Positions 9,286 through 18,434 of a DNA stretch of 64,000 bases are shown one piece after another. The notes below the pieces were generated by a model, which saw only the letters and a program-made list of their open reading frames with translations, ran no database searches and had not been told where the DNA came from. This stretch comes from Pseudomonas sp. B21-040 (GTDB lineage: Bacteria; Pseudomonadota; Gammaproteobacteria; Pseudomonadales; Pseudomonadaceae), in assembly GCF_024748695.1 (NCBI RefSeq), contig NZ_CP087176.1, positions 3,961,501-4,025,500 on the forward strand, written 5' to 3'. The first letter of the stretch is position 1. The number at the start of each line of letters is the position of its first letter. Position numbers and translations under genes: made by a program.

Positions 9286-10320
9286 CTACAACCGTTGACG
9301 GTTTCTCTGCTGTTTCACCTTATACATCTCGCGGTCTGCCAGCTTTGTGGCCTCGTCCACAGTCATGCTGCCCGGTATCACTGCCACTACCCCAACACTC
9401 GCGCCGGTATATTGAATATCACCAAGACCGTGGCCCAGCTCATATCGCCCTATCGTCGCTTTGGACAGGCGATCCTGAAGCAGTTCGGCGGCATGTCGCA
9501 TGTCGTTCGCCGGGTCGGTGTGTTCGGAGGGTGTGCCCAAGGCGATCACGATGAACTCATCACCGCCAGTACGCCCGATGATGTCGCTGGTTCTAAGGTC
9601 ATGCTGCAGTTTTGCGGCCACGCCGCGCAGTAGCTGGTCTCCTGCCAGGTGGCCGCGGGTATCGTTGATGAACTTGAACCCATCCAGATCGATGACACCC
9701 ATGAGTATGTACTTGCTCTCCCGCTGGGCCAGGGCGAACAGGCGCGCAGCATCGTTTAGGATGGCACGCCGGTTAGACAGGCCGGTGAGTGGATCTGTCA
9801 GGGCCAGTTTGGTCAACTCGGCGTTGGCAGCCTGGAGTCGCTCAACAAGCAGCCCACGTTCAAGGGAATACCCCAGCAACCCTGACAGCAGCATCAGCAA
9901 GGGTTCCACGTCAGCAGAGCGGGCCACTTGATCCGAGCTGGCAGCACATACCGTTCCCAGCACTTGCCCATCCTGGGATCTGATTGGCGCACTCACGTAG
10001 GTTCTGATGCCCAAGGCCGCGGCGGCCTCCGAATCACCCCAACATTCGGCAACATTGTCCGAGTACATGCGATTCTCATCCAGCGCCCGCTTGCACAGAG
10101 TATCTGCCCAAGGCACGACCAGCCCTTCAGGAATGACCATGTCACCGACGTTACGTGCGAACTCGACACGCTGGACACCCTCGTCGGTATCAATGGTCGT
10201 CAGGTAGGTCGACTCCATACCGGTTATCTTACTGAGCAGGGTCAGCAAGGGACGCGTGAGCTGCTCCAGGGTTTGGGCTTTGGGAATGGTATCGGAGAGA
10301 AGAGAAAGAATCTGATCCAT
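9286..10320 (-). CDS. diguanylate cyclase with N-terminal GAF domain
   Basis: A 344-residue cytosolic protein. Residues 15-155 form a GAF sensor domain (TYLTTIDTDEGVQRVEFAR and APIRSQDGQVLGTVCAAS). A coiled linker (residues 155-172) leads to a GGDEF domain that opens with LTDPLTGLSNRR. The active site is GGDEF at 252-256 and the product-inhibition site RTSD at 243-246 is five residues before it, so both synthesis of c-di-GMP from two GTP and feedback inhibition should work. There is no EAL domain and no membrane segment. The GAF ligand cannot be predicted. It may feed c-di-GMP into the biofilm/exopolysaccharide genes, but nothing in the sequence ties it to the cluster 40 kb away. Confidence 0.92.
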   Translation of the reverse strand: MDQILSLLSDTIPKAQTLEQLTRPLLTLLSKITGMESTYLTTIDTDEGVQRVEFARNVGDMVIPEGLVVPWADTLCKRALDENRMYSDNVAECWGDSEAAAALGIRTYVSAPIRSQDGQVLGTVCAASSDQVARSADVEPLLMLLSGLLGYSLERGLLVERLQAANAELTKLALTDPLTGLSNRRAILNDAARLFALAQRESKYILMGVIDLDGFKFINDTRGHLAGDQLLRGVAAKLQHDLRTSDIIGRTGGDEFIVIALGTPSEHTDPANDMRHAAELLQDRLSKATIGRYELGHGLGDIQYTGASVGVVAVIPGSMTVDEATKLADREMYKVKQQRNRQRL

Positions 10321-10519
10321 TTGGGCGTGCCGATAGCAAAGGGGTATTTCAATTATCGACTAATCGGCGGATTACTGAACAGCGCAAGGCTTCACCTGAA
10401 TAAGACGGCTAGAACCATGGAGCAATCGCTTCTGGCCGATTGCTGCCTGTCACGACCGGCTGAAACCGACCCAATATAGGGATTTTGTTGGTGGCTACCC
10501 CCCTTCCGACTTCAGCTAA

Positions 10520-10860
10520 GGCCCGCATCGCACGCACCTTCGCGTATTTCGAGAGCCCAATCTTGATGCCCACCAGCACAGGCGCGGCAACGACAAACAG
10601 CAGCGCAACGGCAAAAAACGCCGTTTCGAAAGCAATCACCGTCGCCTGACCTGACACAACTTTGCCCAGCAGACTCGTCGCTGCCCGCCCGGCGGCGACT
10701 TGATCCACGCCCTTCCCCGCCAGCATCACCCCCGTGGTGGTCAGCCGTTCGATGAGCGCGTTTCCCCCAGGGGTGACGTTGGCGCCGAGGACCGTGCCAT
10801 TGATGACGACATGATGTTCGATCAGCGACGCACAGCAGTTTGCCGAGGGTCTTGCGCTTG
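10520..10860 (-). pseudogene. C-terminal remnant of a DHA2-family MFS exporter
   Basis: The minus strand encodes ASLIEHHVVINGTVLG, NVTPGGNALIERLTTTG and a final hydrophobic helix (FFAVALLFVVAAPVLVG) followed by a short basic tail. This is the pattern of the last transmembrane part of EmrB-like DHA2 drug exporters (14 helices, about 500 residues). The first 400 or so residues are missing, and upstream of about 10840 the frame turns into unrelated Pro/Arg-rich sequence. The tail also extends past the normal end. I read it as a truncated, non-functional gene fragment beside the cupin/SDR genes. Confidence 0.6.
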
Positions 10861-10964
10861 TTTCGCCGCGCCACGACGGCAGGGGTTGCGGGGCCCGAGT
10901 CAGCGGCAAGGGCGGCAGAAGCCTGCCGCCCGGCTGTCGAACTTTCATGAGTGCGTTGACCGGC

Positions 10965-11378
10965 TCACTTTTTGATCGGTGTGACGAGTTCCTTTTCGTT
11001 GGTGTCGAGGACGAACACTGCCAGCAGGCGTGCAGGCTGGGTGTCGCTGGCGTTGGCGCTGACCAGGTGCACGGAGCCCGGCTCCTCTACGAAGTTTTCG
11101 CCGACGGTGTAGATCTTTTCCGGCTGGCCTTTGACGTGGATGCGAAATGAGCCTTCCAGGACGGTTGCATAGATGAAGGCCGTTTTCGGATGGGTGTGGG
11201 ATGGCGACGCGGCGCCCGGCCCATACTCGACGACCACGCCTTTCATGCTCTTGCCGGGAAGATTGGGAATGGGACGGTCGAATACGACCGTCACCTTGCC
11301 GTGGGGCGGCTCAGCGGCGGACGCTGCGCTGATCGAGAGCGCGGCGAAGACGGCGGCCATCAGGATTCGGGTAACCAT
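10965..11378 (-). CDS. periplasmic cupin-domain protein
   Basis: A 137-residue protein with a signal peptide (MVTRILMAAVFAALSISAAS, cleavage near AASA/AE), followed by one conserved beta-barrel cupin. Metal-site residues are visible in HTHPKTAFIYATVLEGSFR (two His and a Glu) and a later His in EEPGSVHLVSAN. The family binds a metal and small organic ligands; no reaction can be assigned. AGGAGC lies 5 bases before the ATG. It is downstream of, and in the same direction as, the NmrA-type SDR gene (42-bp gap), so the two are probably co-transcribed. Confidence 0.8.
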   Translation of the reverse strand: MVTRILMAAVFAALSISAASAAEPPHGKVTVVFDRPIPNLPGKSMKGVVVEYGPGAASPSHTHPKTAFIYATVLEGSFRIHVKGQPEKIYTVGENFVEEPGSVHLVSANASDTQPARLLAVFVLDTNEKELVTPIKK

Positions 11379-11420
11379 GGGATTGCTCCTTCGTGGATAG
11401 GGATGTGAGGGTGCGAGCCG

Positions 11421-12173
11421 TCACCGGCTCGCCGACCGAGCGATCCAGTCTTCGAAGCGGATCGCGCCCAGGCGTGGGTTCTTGCCAGGCACCAGCGATT
11501 GATCGTTGAGCACGGCACCGAAGTAACGTGCGTGCACGTCCGGCAAGACCTTGCGGTTGTCCCGGGTCGCCCGCAGAAAACGCCGGGCCAGTTCGTCGAT
11601 CGGCATGGCTTCCGGGCCGCCGACTTCAACCGTGCCATTGACCGGTGCTGCCAGCACCACATCGACCAGCGCCGCCACCACGTCGTCGGACGCTATCGGC
11701 TGGATCAGCGCCGGCGAAACACAATATTCCTCGCCGACGGCGAACGACTGGACGATGCCTTCGACAAACTCGAAGAACTGCGTGGCACGCAGGAGGGAGT
11801 AAGGAATGCCGGACGCCTTGATCAAGTTTTCCTGCGCGACCTTGGCCCGGAAATAACCGCTGTCGGGAAGCCGTTCGCTGCCGACGATCGACAGCGCTAC
11901 GTGATGACGAACCCCGGCGGCCGCTTCGGCAGCCAGCAGGTTACGTGTCGATGTTTCGAAGAAATCGAGTACGGCCTGGTCCTCCCACGACGGCGCGTTC
12001 GCCACGTCGACAACGATGTCAGTACCATCCATCGCTGCGGCCAGGCCTTCGCGGGTGATGCTGTTCACGCCCGTGCTGGGGCTGGCGGCGACCACGTCAT
12101 GGCCGCGCTCGCGAAGGATGTTCACAAGTTTCGATCCGATGAGGCCGGAGCCTCCGATAACTACGATCTTCAT
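11421..12173 (-). CDS. NmrA/SDR-type NAD(P)-binding protein
   Basis: A 250-residue atypical short-chain dehydrogenase. It begins MKIVVIGGSGLIGSKLV, an extended NAD(P)-binding loop of the GGxGxxG kind, and lacks the classical YxxxK at the usual position (SGYFRAK provides a possible Tyr/Lys pair). The middle SGIPYSLLRATQFFEFVEG is common in NmrA-like quinone reductases and redox sensors. The ATG at 12173 has GGAG 7 bases upstream; 23 extra codons are open before it but unsupported. It is divergent from the winged-helix/TPR regulator and followed by the periplasmic cupin, an arrangement suggesting local control by that regulator. Substrate unknown. Confidence 0.85.
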   Translation of the reverse strand: MKIVVIGGSGLIGSKLVNILRERGHDVVAASPSTGVNSITREGLAAAMDGTDIVVDVANAPSWEDQAVLDFFETSTRNLLAAEAAAGVRHHVALSIVGSERLPDSGYFRAKVAQENLIKASGIPYSLLRATQFFEFVEGIVQSFAVGEEYCVSPALIQPIASDDVVAALVDVVLAAPVNGTVEVGGPEAMPIDELARRFLRATRDNRKVLPDVHARYFGAVLNDQSLVPGKNPRLGAIRFEDWIARSASR

Positions 12174-12399
12174 GGCTTTTCTCCACTTGTCGACTGCAAT
12201 CATTGCGTCGGTGTAGAGAGGTTGCGCGCGCGTGCACGGCAAGTCCTTGCAGCAAGCTTGGATTTACCTTCGTGAACGCTTGGATTTGCGTCCAGAGAAG
12301 CGGTTATTCGTCCATCCTCACCGTGGACCATGCAGGGGGTTTCGAGCTGACGTATTATCAATCTCAACTAAAATATCGCCAGCGGCCTGGGACACGGAG

Positions 12400-14013
12400 T
12401 TGAAGGCGCTTTGCCAGGGGAAGCCCACTTTGCAATTCGCGTTTGAAGATTTCGTGCTCGATCAAGAGCGCCGGGAATTGACCTTGCGTGGGCAAGCCGT
12501 GGCCGTCGGGCCACAGACCTTCGATCTATTGCAGTATCTGGTGAACAACCGCGATTGCGTTGTCAGCAAGGACGACCTGCTCAAGGCCGTGTGGAGCGGC
12601 CGGATCGTCTCGGAATCGACGATCACCAGCCACATCAATGCGGTGCGCAAGGCCATCGGCGATACGGGCGAAGAGCAGCGCCTTGTCCGCACGGTTGCCC
12701 GCAAGGGTTACCGTTTTGTCGGCGAGGTAGAACAAGCGCGAGCGCCTGGCGAACCAGGCATCGGCGAACACACGCCCTTCACCCCCAATGAACTCCCCCC
12801 TGCCGTGCTCACCCTTCCGGACAAGCCCTCCATTACCGTCCTGCCCTTCCAGAATCTGAGCGGCGACCCAGAGCAGGAATACTTCGCCGACGGCGTGGTA
12901 GAGGACATCATCGCCGCCCTCTCGCGGATCCGCTGGCTGTTCGTCATCGCGCGCAATTCGAGCTTCACCTACAAGGGTCAGGCGGTGGACATCCAAGGCA
13001 TCGGTCAGACGCTGGGCGTTCGCTACGTGCTCGAAGGCAGCGTGCGCAAGTGCGGGAACAAGGTGCGCATCACCGGGCAACTCATCGACGCGACAAGTGG
13101 TACGCATATCTGGGCGGAACGCTTCGAAGGCCTGCTCGACGACATCTTCGAGCTGCAGGATCAAATCGCCGAAAGCGTCGTCGGTGCCATCGCGCCGCAA
13201 CTGGAACGGGCAGAAATCGAACGCGCCAAACGCAAACCCACTGAAAGCCTCGACGCCTACGACTATTACCTGAGAGGCATGGCAAAACTGCACAGCGGCA
13301 CCCGTGAAGCCATCGCGGAGGCGCTGCCGATGTTCTACACGGCCATCGAACTCGATCCGGAATTCGCTTCGGCCTATGGCATGGCCGCCTGGTGCCACTT
13401 CTGGCGCAAGCTCAACGGCTGGATGACCGACCGGCCGGCAGAAATTGCCGAAGGCACACGGCTCGCGCGCCTGGCGGTGACACTCGGACGCGATGATGCC
13501 GTCGCGTTGACCCGCGGCGGGCATGCGCTCGCTCATCTGGCCGGTGATGTCGATGGCGGCATTGCGCTGCTCGACAGGGCGCGCCTGCTCAATCCCAACC
13601 TCGCCCCCGCCTGGTTCCTGGGCGGTATCTTGCGTGCACTGCGCGGTGAAACAGAAGGCGCCATCAAGGACTTGACCCATGCCGTTCGCTTGAGCCCGGT
13701 GGACCCCGAAATGTTCAGGATGCAAATCGGAATGTCGCTCGCGCACTTCTTCGCCGGCCGCTTCGATCTCGCTGCGCAATGGGCGGAAAAAGCCTTGGGC
13801 AACCTGCCCAGTCTGCTGGCCCCGGCGGCTCTGGTGGCAGCCAGCTATGCGCTCAGCGGACGAATGGACAAAGCGAAGCAGGCAATGCAGCACCTGCAAG
13901 AGCTGGATCCGTTGTTGCGGGTTTCTAACCTTAGGGATTGGCTGCCTATCCAGCGTGCGGAGGATCTTGCACGGTTTGCGGATGGATTGCGGCGGGCTGG
14001 GTTGGCAGAGTGA
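12400..14013 (+). CDS. winged-helix regulator with TolB-like and TPR domains (CadC-like architecture)
   Basis: A protein of about 537 residues. An OmpR/PhoB-type winged helix (FEDFVLDQERRELTLRG to VRKAIGDTGEEQRLVRTV, ending RKGYRFVGEV) is followed by a linker, then a TolB-like N-terminal domain (PSITVLPFQNLSGDPEQEYF, GVRYVLEGSVRK, DATSGTHIWAERF) and about six TPR-like helices to the C terminus. No transmembrane helix is present, unlike CadC, so it should act in the cytoplasm. The start is uncertain: the frame is open from a GTG at 12232, but homologous sequence starts near 12430; I use the in-frame TTG at 12400. It is divergent from the SDR-cupin pair and likely controls it. The architecture is common in rhizobia and Burkholderia. 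Confidence 0.85.
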   Translation: MKALCQGKPTLQFAFEDFVLDQERRELTLRGQAVAVGPQTFDLLQYLVNNRDCVVSKDDLLKAVWSGRIVSESTITSHINAVRKAIGDTGEEQRLVRTVARKGYRFVGEVEQARAPGEPGIGEHTPFTPNELPPAVLTLPDKPSITVLPFQNLSGDPEQEYFADGVVEDIIAALSRIRWLFVIARNSSFTYKGQAVDIQGIGQTLGVRYVLEGSVRKCGNKVRITGQLIDATSGTHIWAERFEGLLDDIFELQDQIAESVVGAIAPQLERAEIERAKRKPTESLDAYDYYLRGMAKLHSGTREAIAEALPMFYTAIELDPEFASAYGMAAWCHFWRKLNGWMTDRPAEIAEGTRLARLAVTLGRDDAVALTRGGHALAHLAGDVDGGIALLDRARLLNPNLAPAWFLGGILRALRGETEGAIKDLTHAVRLSPVDPEMFRMQIGMSLAHFFAGRFDLAAQWAEKALGNLPSLLAPAALVAASYALSGRMDKAKQAMQHLQELDPLLRVSNLRDWLPIQRAEDLARFADGLRRAGLAE

Positions 14014-14215
14014 GCTTGGGATGGCTGACTGTAGGAATATTGGATGTTTTATCGATTCAGGCAGAAAAGCGGTTCGCGTGTTAATCAGAACTGCCAAACC
14101 CACGATAACCATGATCGGTAGAGCGCTGCAGATTGCTTCCTAGGGTGGCAACAGGCAGAAATAGGCCAGCATGAAAAAAAATGAAAAAAGTGACTGATTT
14201 ATTTTTCCATTCAAA

Positions 14216-14247
14216 AGGGGACGTAAAAATCTGTCCCCATTTTTTCA
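14216..14247. terminator. hairpin between convergent genes
   Basis: GGGGAC and GTCCCC pair around a 10-base A-rich loop and are followed by ATTTTTTC, so it could end transcription from the regulator gene at 14013. The GGGGAC...AAATCTGTCCCC wording resembles a short repeat scattered in Pseudomonas intergenic regions. The rest of the 282-bp gap is A-rich with no gene. Confidence 0.55.
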
Positions 14248-14295
14248 TGAACTCAACGACGATCGTTCCAAACCAGAAGCAACATGTCCGCTCCG

Positions 14296-15165
14296 CTATT
14301 GCAAAGGTACATATATATCGGTCTGCCATTGATCCTGCGGTGTCTCGAGGGAAATGCTTAGATAATCGAAGAACAACGGCTGGTCTCGAAGCTCCTCGCC
14401 GCTGGTAGGGAGCCAGTCGCGATAGATCGGATAAATCGATTCGCCGATGTGATCCGTCGAGCCCACGTGACGCACCACGACGCAGCGCCCGCCAGGGATA
14501 ACTCTCTCGATTACGCCGAAATCATTCGCTGCTACTGCCTCGTGAATCTCGCCACAGATTGCAAACCGGAACTCTTCGGCCGGAGTCGTATCGGGGTTGC
14601 CGGAAGGAATACCAAAGCTGCGACTGGATGCCACCGGCGACTGTCCGCTCTGCATGCGCCACTCGATAAATTTACGCACGCTCTCATTAATGGACCCGGG
14701 CGCTCCGCAATGCTCGAGTGCTGCAACCCTGACTTCGTGAAACTCCACAATTCGTATCTGCATGATGATGTTCCTGGAAAAATGAGGGATGGTAAACACC
14801 GCACTCCAGACCTGCCAATTGGGTTGCTTCCTGAATGCACTCGGCGTCATACCGAACGCCCGCCTGAACGCCCTGGAAAATGCTTCGGGGCTTTCGAAAC
14901 CCGCACCGAAAGCGGCGTCCAGCACCGAGTAATTCGCCAGAGAAGACAAGCAATGCGCCGCGCGTCGTAGTCGCATCAGTTGTACATAACGTGAAACTGG
15001 CACGCCCACGAACGCGGTGAATTGGCGATGGAAGTGAAACGCCGAAAAGTTCGCGACTTCGCTCAACGTCTTCACGGACAAGTCACCTTCGAGATTGGCG
15101 TCGATGTAGGCGAGTACCAGGTCGAAGCGTTTTGTGTAGGCGGCGTTGCTCGGCAAGTCAGGCAC
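14296..15165 (-). CDS. AraC-family regulator with GyrI-like effector domain
   Basis: A 289-residue protein with an N-terminal AraC/XylS DNA-binding domain (two helix-turn-helix units, residues 10-110; FSAFHFHRQFTAFVGVPVSRY and GFESPEAFSRAFRRAFG) joined to a C-terminal GyrI/SOUL-like ligand domain (residues 135-289, starting MQIRIVEFHEVRVAALEH and ending in the DIYVPL motif). This order is that of Rob/SoxS-like multidrug-sensing regulators such as BmrR-type binders. The start is a GTG at 15163-15165. The target is unknown; no transporter adjoins it. The internal Met at the domain boundary is probably not a start because the DNA-binding domain is intact. Confidence 0.88.
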   Translation of the reverse strand: MPDLPSNAAYTKRFDLVLAYIDANLEGDLSVKTLSEVANFSAFHFHRQFTAFVGVPVSRYVQLMRLRRAAHCLSSLANYSVLDAAFGAGFESPEAFSRAFRRAFGMTPSAFRKQPNWQVWSAVFTIPHFSRNIIMQIRIVEFHEVRVAALEHCGAPGSINESVRKFIEWRMQSGQSPVASSRSFGIPSGNPDTTPAEEFRFAICGEIHEAVAANDFGVIERVIPGGRCVVVRHVGSTDHIGESIYPIYRDWLPTSGEELRDQPLFFDYLSISLETPQDQWQTDIYVPLQ

Positions 15166-16040
15166 TGGATGGAGGCTCCGGGAAATACGGTAGGCAATAG
15201 AGTCGACTATACCGGCGTGCCCGCGCCTAGCCGTGTTTGCTCAGGTCGCGATTGAATGGCCTGTTCGACATGGCCGCCTTGGATGCACCGTCTTGAAGGC
15301 AAGCGGGCAGTTCATCTGAGCCTCCGATTGTTAAATTCTGTACGCCCGACAGCCAAAAGTGGACTCTGCAACGTAATTGCCTGTCAGATACGTCTCCCTT
15401 TCGAGTTTTCACATAGCTTGGGCCAATAACGGACGCTGGATGATGACCGCTTCGCTCCCTGAAGCGCCAAGGAAACTCGAAAGGTATCTGCTGGCACCGT
15501 TAGATACGGGTTCAATTTGGTCGCGGCTCAGGTGGACAGGCGTTAGATCTCAAGATCCGCAAAACAGACCGCAAGTCACGAACGGCGTGGTCTGCGAGTC
15601 AATTCCGACATGTGTTGACGCCGAGGTTTGAAAACAGCAACCGGACCGTATTTAGCGACCAGGCAAGCCTCCCCACAACGACGAAAACAACCTTTGGTGG
15701 GGTGCAAAAACCGCATCCCGTTGCGACGTCGCAACACGTTCGGTCTCCCGCGAAGTAAACGCCCTTACGAGCCGAGGGCAGGCATTCGGACGGCAAGGGG
15801 TTTGCCGTGATTCACGGGTTGAAGGACGGTAGAAACGAAAATTCGGGTAAACCGCTGGAGCGCACGCCGCGTAATTTCACACTTTGTTACCGCATACCCC
15901 ATCCGGGTGTAAAAACCTGCTTTGGTAACAGCCTCGCAGGCTGCCTCACTCCCTGCGCTCACCTGCCTGCCAAGCCCTTACCAGAGCGCTGTACGCGCTT
16001 TCTCAAACGTCCAATCCGCGAATTGGCCGGGTGATTGCAT
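15166..16040. other. gene-free region with inverted repeats
   Basis: About 900 bp with only short, unconvincing frames. It holds several symmetric sequences: a long imperfect inverted repeat (15384-15409 against 15471-15490), a perfect 16-bp palindrome GTTGCGACGTCGCAAC at 15720-15735, and CAGCCT/AGGCTG and TGTTACC/GGTAACA pairs at about 15890-15945. I recognise no gene, tRNA or known repeat. Confidence 0.5.
15384..15490. repeat. imperfect inverted repeat around a small hairpin
   Basis: The left arm reads CAGATAC, five extra bases, then CCTTTCGAGTTT; the right arm at 15473-15490 reads AAACTCGAAAGGTATCTG, its exact complement without the insert. Between them CGCTTC and GAAGCG form a further hairpin (about 15449-15467). 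Confidence 0.5.
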
Positions 16041-16060
16041 ATGCTTGTCTGTACAAGTAT
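16041..16060. promoter_or_regulatory. HutC/GntR-like operator before the ABC transporter
   Basis: ATGCTTGTCTGTACAAGTAT is a near-perfect palindrome with CTTGT/ACAAG arms (16044-16057), 84 bases before the binding-protein start. It closely resembles the CTTGTATGTACAAG type of site bound by HutC, the histidine-utilisation repressor of the GntR family. If so, the transporter would be induced by urocanate. The similarity is by eye. Confidence 0.5.
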
Positions 16061-16143
16061 CTGCGTGTGCATAAGACATTGTGCCAAGCAGTACACGTGC
16101 TCTTGCGTCACAAGCGCTTTCGATGGTCCCAGGGAATAAAATA

Positions 16144-16926
16144 ATGAAAAAAGTATTTCTCACCCTTTCTGCATTAGCTTTGTGTGTGGCTGCCGGTTCT
16201 GCGCTGGCCAAGGAGTACAAGGAGTTGCGTTTTGGCGTCGACCCCTCTTATGCGCCATTCGAATCCAAGGCTGCCGATGGCAGCCTGGTGGGCTTCGATA
16301 TCGACTTGGGCAACGCGATCTGCGCTGAGCTGAAGGTCAAGTGCAAATGGGTCGAAAATGACTTCGACGGCATGATTCCCGGCCTCAAGGCCAACAAGTT
16401 CGACGGCGTGATCTCTTCGATGACCGCCACGCCAGCGCGTGAGAAAGTTATCGACTTCTCAAACGAGCTGTTCTCTGGCCCGACCGCGCTGGTCTTCAAG
16501 AAAGGCGCGGCCATCGGCACCGATCCGGCCTCCCTCAAGGGCAAGAAAGTCGGCTACGAGCAAGGCACCATTCAGGAAGCCTATGCCAAGGCCGTACTGG
16601 ACAAGGCCGGGGTAGAGACCCAGGCCTACGCCAACCAGGACCAGGTGTACGCTGACCTGATCTCCGGTCGTCTCGACGCTGGGATCCAGGACATGCTGCA
16701 AGCCGAACTGGGCTTCCTGAAGTCGCCACCAGGCGCCGACTTCCAAGTCAGCGAGCCGGTCGAAAGCCCGCTACTGCCAGCCAAAACCGCCGTGGGTCTC
16801 ACCAAAGGCAACGCCGAGCTCCAGGCCTTGCTGAACAAAGGTATCAAGGCGCTGCACGACAATGGCACCTATGCGGCCGTCCAGCAGAAGCACTTTGGCG
16901 ATCTGAATCTCTACAGCGGCAAATAA
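16144..16926 (+). CDS. basic amino-acid ABC transporter, periplasmic binding protein (HisJ/AotJ-like)
   Basis: A 260-residue periplasmic protein with a clear signal peptide (residues 1-22, cut after SALA). The mature part begins KEYKELRFGVDPSYAPFESK and carries the type II fold signature GFDIDLGNAICAELKVKCKWV and SSMTATPAREKVIDFS of the lysine/arginine/ornithine/histidine-binding group. It is the first gene of a four-gene operon (two permeases and an ATPase). The ATG at 16144 has AGGGA upstream. Histidine is the favoured ligand because of the HutC-like palindrome upstream, but arginine or ornithine cannot be excluded from sequence. Confidence 0.9.
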   Translation: MKKVFLTLSALALCVAAGSALAKEYKELRFGVDPSYAPFESKAADGSLVGFDIDLGNAICAELKVKCKWVENDFDGMIPGLKANKFDGVISSMTATPAREKVIDFSNELFSGPTALVFKKGAAIGTDPASLKGKKVGYEQGTIQEAYAKAVLDKAGVETQAYANQDQVYADLISGRLDAGIQDMLQAELGFLKSPPGADFQVSEPVESPLLPAKTAVGLTKGNAELQALLNKGIKALHDNGTYAAVQQKHFGDLNLYSGK

Positions 16927-16981
16927 TCACCCTGCGCCCATTTCCGGATGGGCACTTTATTGATTGAGGTAGGGCTGCTCA

Positions 16982-17710
16982 ATGCTAGAAAACCTATTGC
17001 AGATTCTTGGGCTGTCAGGCTTTAGCCTTAAGGGTTTCGGCCCGCTGTTGCTGCAAGGCTCGTGGATGACTGTCAAATTATCCTTTCTGTGCTTGCTGGT
17101 GAGCGTTGGCCTGGGACTGATCGGCGCCAGCGCCAAGCTTTCGAAATCAGCACTGCTGCGCATCCCTGCGCAGGCCTACACCACGCTGATTCGCGGCGTG
17201 CCGGACCTGGTGCTGATGCTGTTGATCTTCTACAGCCTGCAAACCTGGCTAACCTCGTTTACCGATTTCATGGAATGGGAATACATCGAGATCAACCCGT
17301 TCAGTGCCGGGGTCATTACCCTGGGCTTCATCTACGGGGCGTATTTCACCGAAACCTTCCGTGGCGCCATCCTTGCCGTACCGCGAGGGCAGATGGAAGC
17401 GGCTACCGCCTACGGCCTGACCCGCGCTCAGCGCTTTCGCATCGTGGTGTTCCCGCAAATGATGCGTTTTGCCCTGCCGGGCATCGGTAATAACTGGATG
17501 GTGATCCTCAAGGCCACCGCGCTGGTGTCGATCATTGGCCTGGCCGATCTGGTCAAAGTGGCCCAGGACGCGGGCAAGAGCTCCTATCAGCTGTTCTTCT
17601 TCCTGATGCTGGCCGCCTTGATCTATCTGGTGATAACCACCGTTTCGAACTACGTCTTGCGCCGGATGGAAATCTTCTACGCCGCAGGCACCCGGGAGGC
17701 CGTGCGATGA
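16982..17710 (+). CDS. ABC transporter permease, HisQ-like
   Basis: A 242-residue inner-membrane protein with about five helices and the amino-acid permease coupling loop (EAATAYGLTRAQRFRIVVFP), which contacts the ATPase. It corresponds to HisQ/ArtQ of basic amino-acid importers. Spacing of 55 bp from the binding protein and an ATGA overlap with the next permease show operon membership. Confidence 0.92.
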   Translation: MLENLLQILGLSGFSLKGFGPLLLQGSWMTVKLSFLCLLVSVGLGLIGASAKLSKSALLRIPAQAYTTLIRGVPDLVLMLLIFYSLQTWLTSFTDFMEWEYIEINPFSAGVITLGFIYGAYFTETFRGAILAVPRGQMEAATAYGLTRAQRFRIVVFPQMMRFALPGIGNNWMVILKATALVSIIGLADLVKVAQDAGKSSYQLFFFLMLAALIYLVITTVSNYVLRRMEIFYAAGTREAVR

Positions 17711-18417
17711 TCGAGCTACTGCAGGAGTACTGGAAACCTTTCCTGTTCCAGGACGGCAATCACATCACCGGGCTGGCCATGACCCTCTGGCTGCTCAGTG
17801 CTTCGATCTTCTTCGGCTTCGTGATGTCGATCCCGCTGTCGATCGCCCGGGTCTCGACCAATGTCTGGGTGCGCTGGCCGGTGCAGTTCTACACCTATCT
17901 GTTTCGGGGTACGCCTCTCTATATTCAGCTGCTGATTTGTTACACCGGTATTTACAGCCTGGCCGCGGTGCGTGCTCAGCCGGTACTGGATGCGTTCTTC
18001 CGCGATGCGATGAACTGCACCATCCTGGCCTTCGCCCTGAACACCTGCGCCTACACCACGGAGATCTTCGCTGGGGCCATTCGCAGCATGAACCACGGTG
18101 AAGTCGAAGCGGCCAAAGCCTACGGACTGACCGGCTGGAAGCTGTACACCTACGTGATCATGCCGTCCGCCCTGCGTCGCTCGCTGCCTTACTACAGCAA
18201 CGAAGTGATTCTGATGCTGCACTCGACCACCGTGGCCTTCACCGCGACCATTCCGGACATTCTGAAAGTCGCGCGAGACGCCAACTCGGCGACCTTCCTG
18301 ACCTTCCAGTCGTTCGGCCTCGCCGCGTTGATCTACCTGGCAGTCACTTTCTCCCTGGTCGGCCTGTTCCGCCTGGCTGAACGCCGTTGGTTGTCTTTCC
18401 TCGGCCCGGCTCACTAA
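17707..18417 (+). CDS. ABC transporter permease, HisM-like
   Basis: A 236-residue inner-membrane partner of the preceding permease, with the coupling loop EVEAAKAYGLTGWKLYTYVI and the FRGTPLYIQLLICYTGIY segment typical of HisM/ArtM. Its start overlaps the upstream stop by four bases. The two permeases should form the heterodimeric channel of the transporter. Confidence 0.92.
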   Translation: MIELLQEYWKPFLFQDGNHITGLAMTLWLLSASIFFGFVMSIPLSIARVSTNVWVRWPVQFYTYLFRGTPLYIQLLICYTGIYSLAAVRAQPVLDAFFRDAMNCTILAFALNTCAYTTEIFAGAIRSMNHGEVEAAKAYGLTGWKLYTYVIMPSALRRSLPYYSNEVILMLHSTTVAFTATIPDILKVARDANSATFLTFQSFGLAALIYLAVTFSLVGLFRLAERRWLSFLGPAH

Positions 18418-18434
18418 ATTCAGGATGCTTGTTC

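Noticed and set aside
15227..15412. 61-codon minus frame in the gene-free block
   Set aside because: It resembles a conserved stretch often mis-called as a gene in Pseudomonas; no ribosome site and no family.
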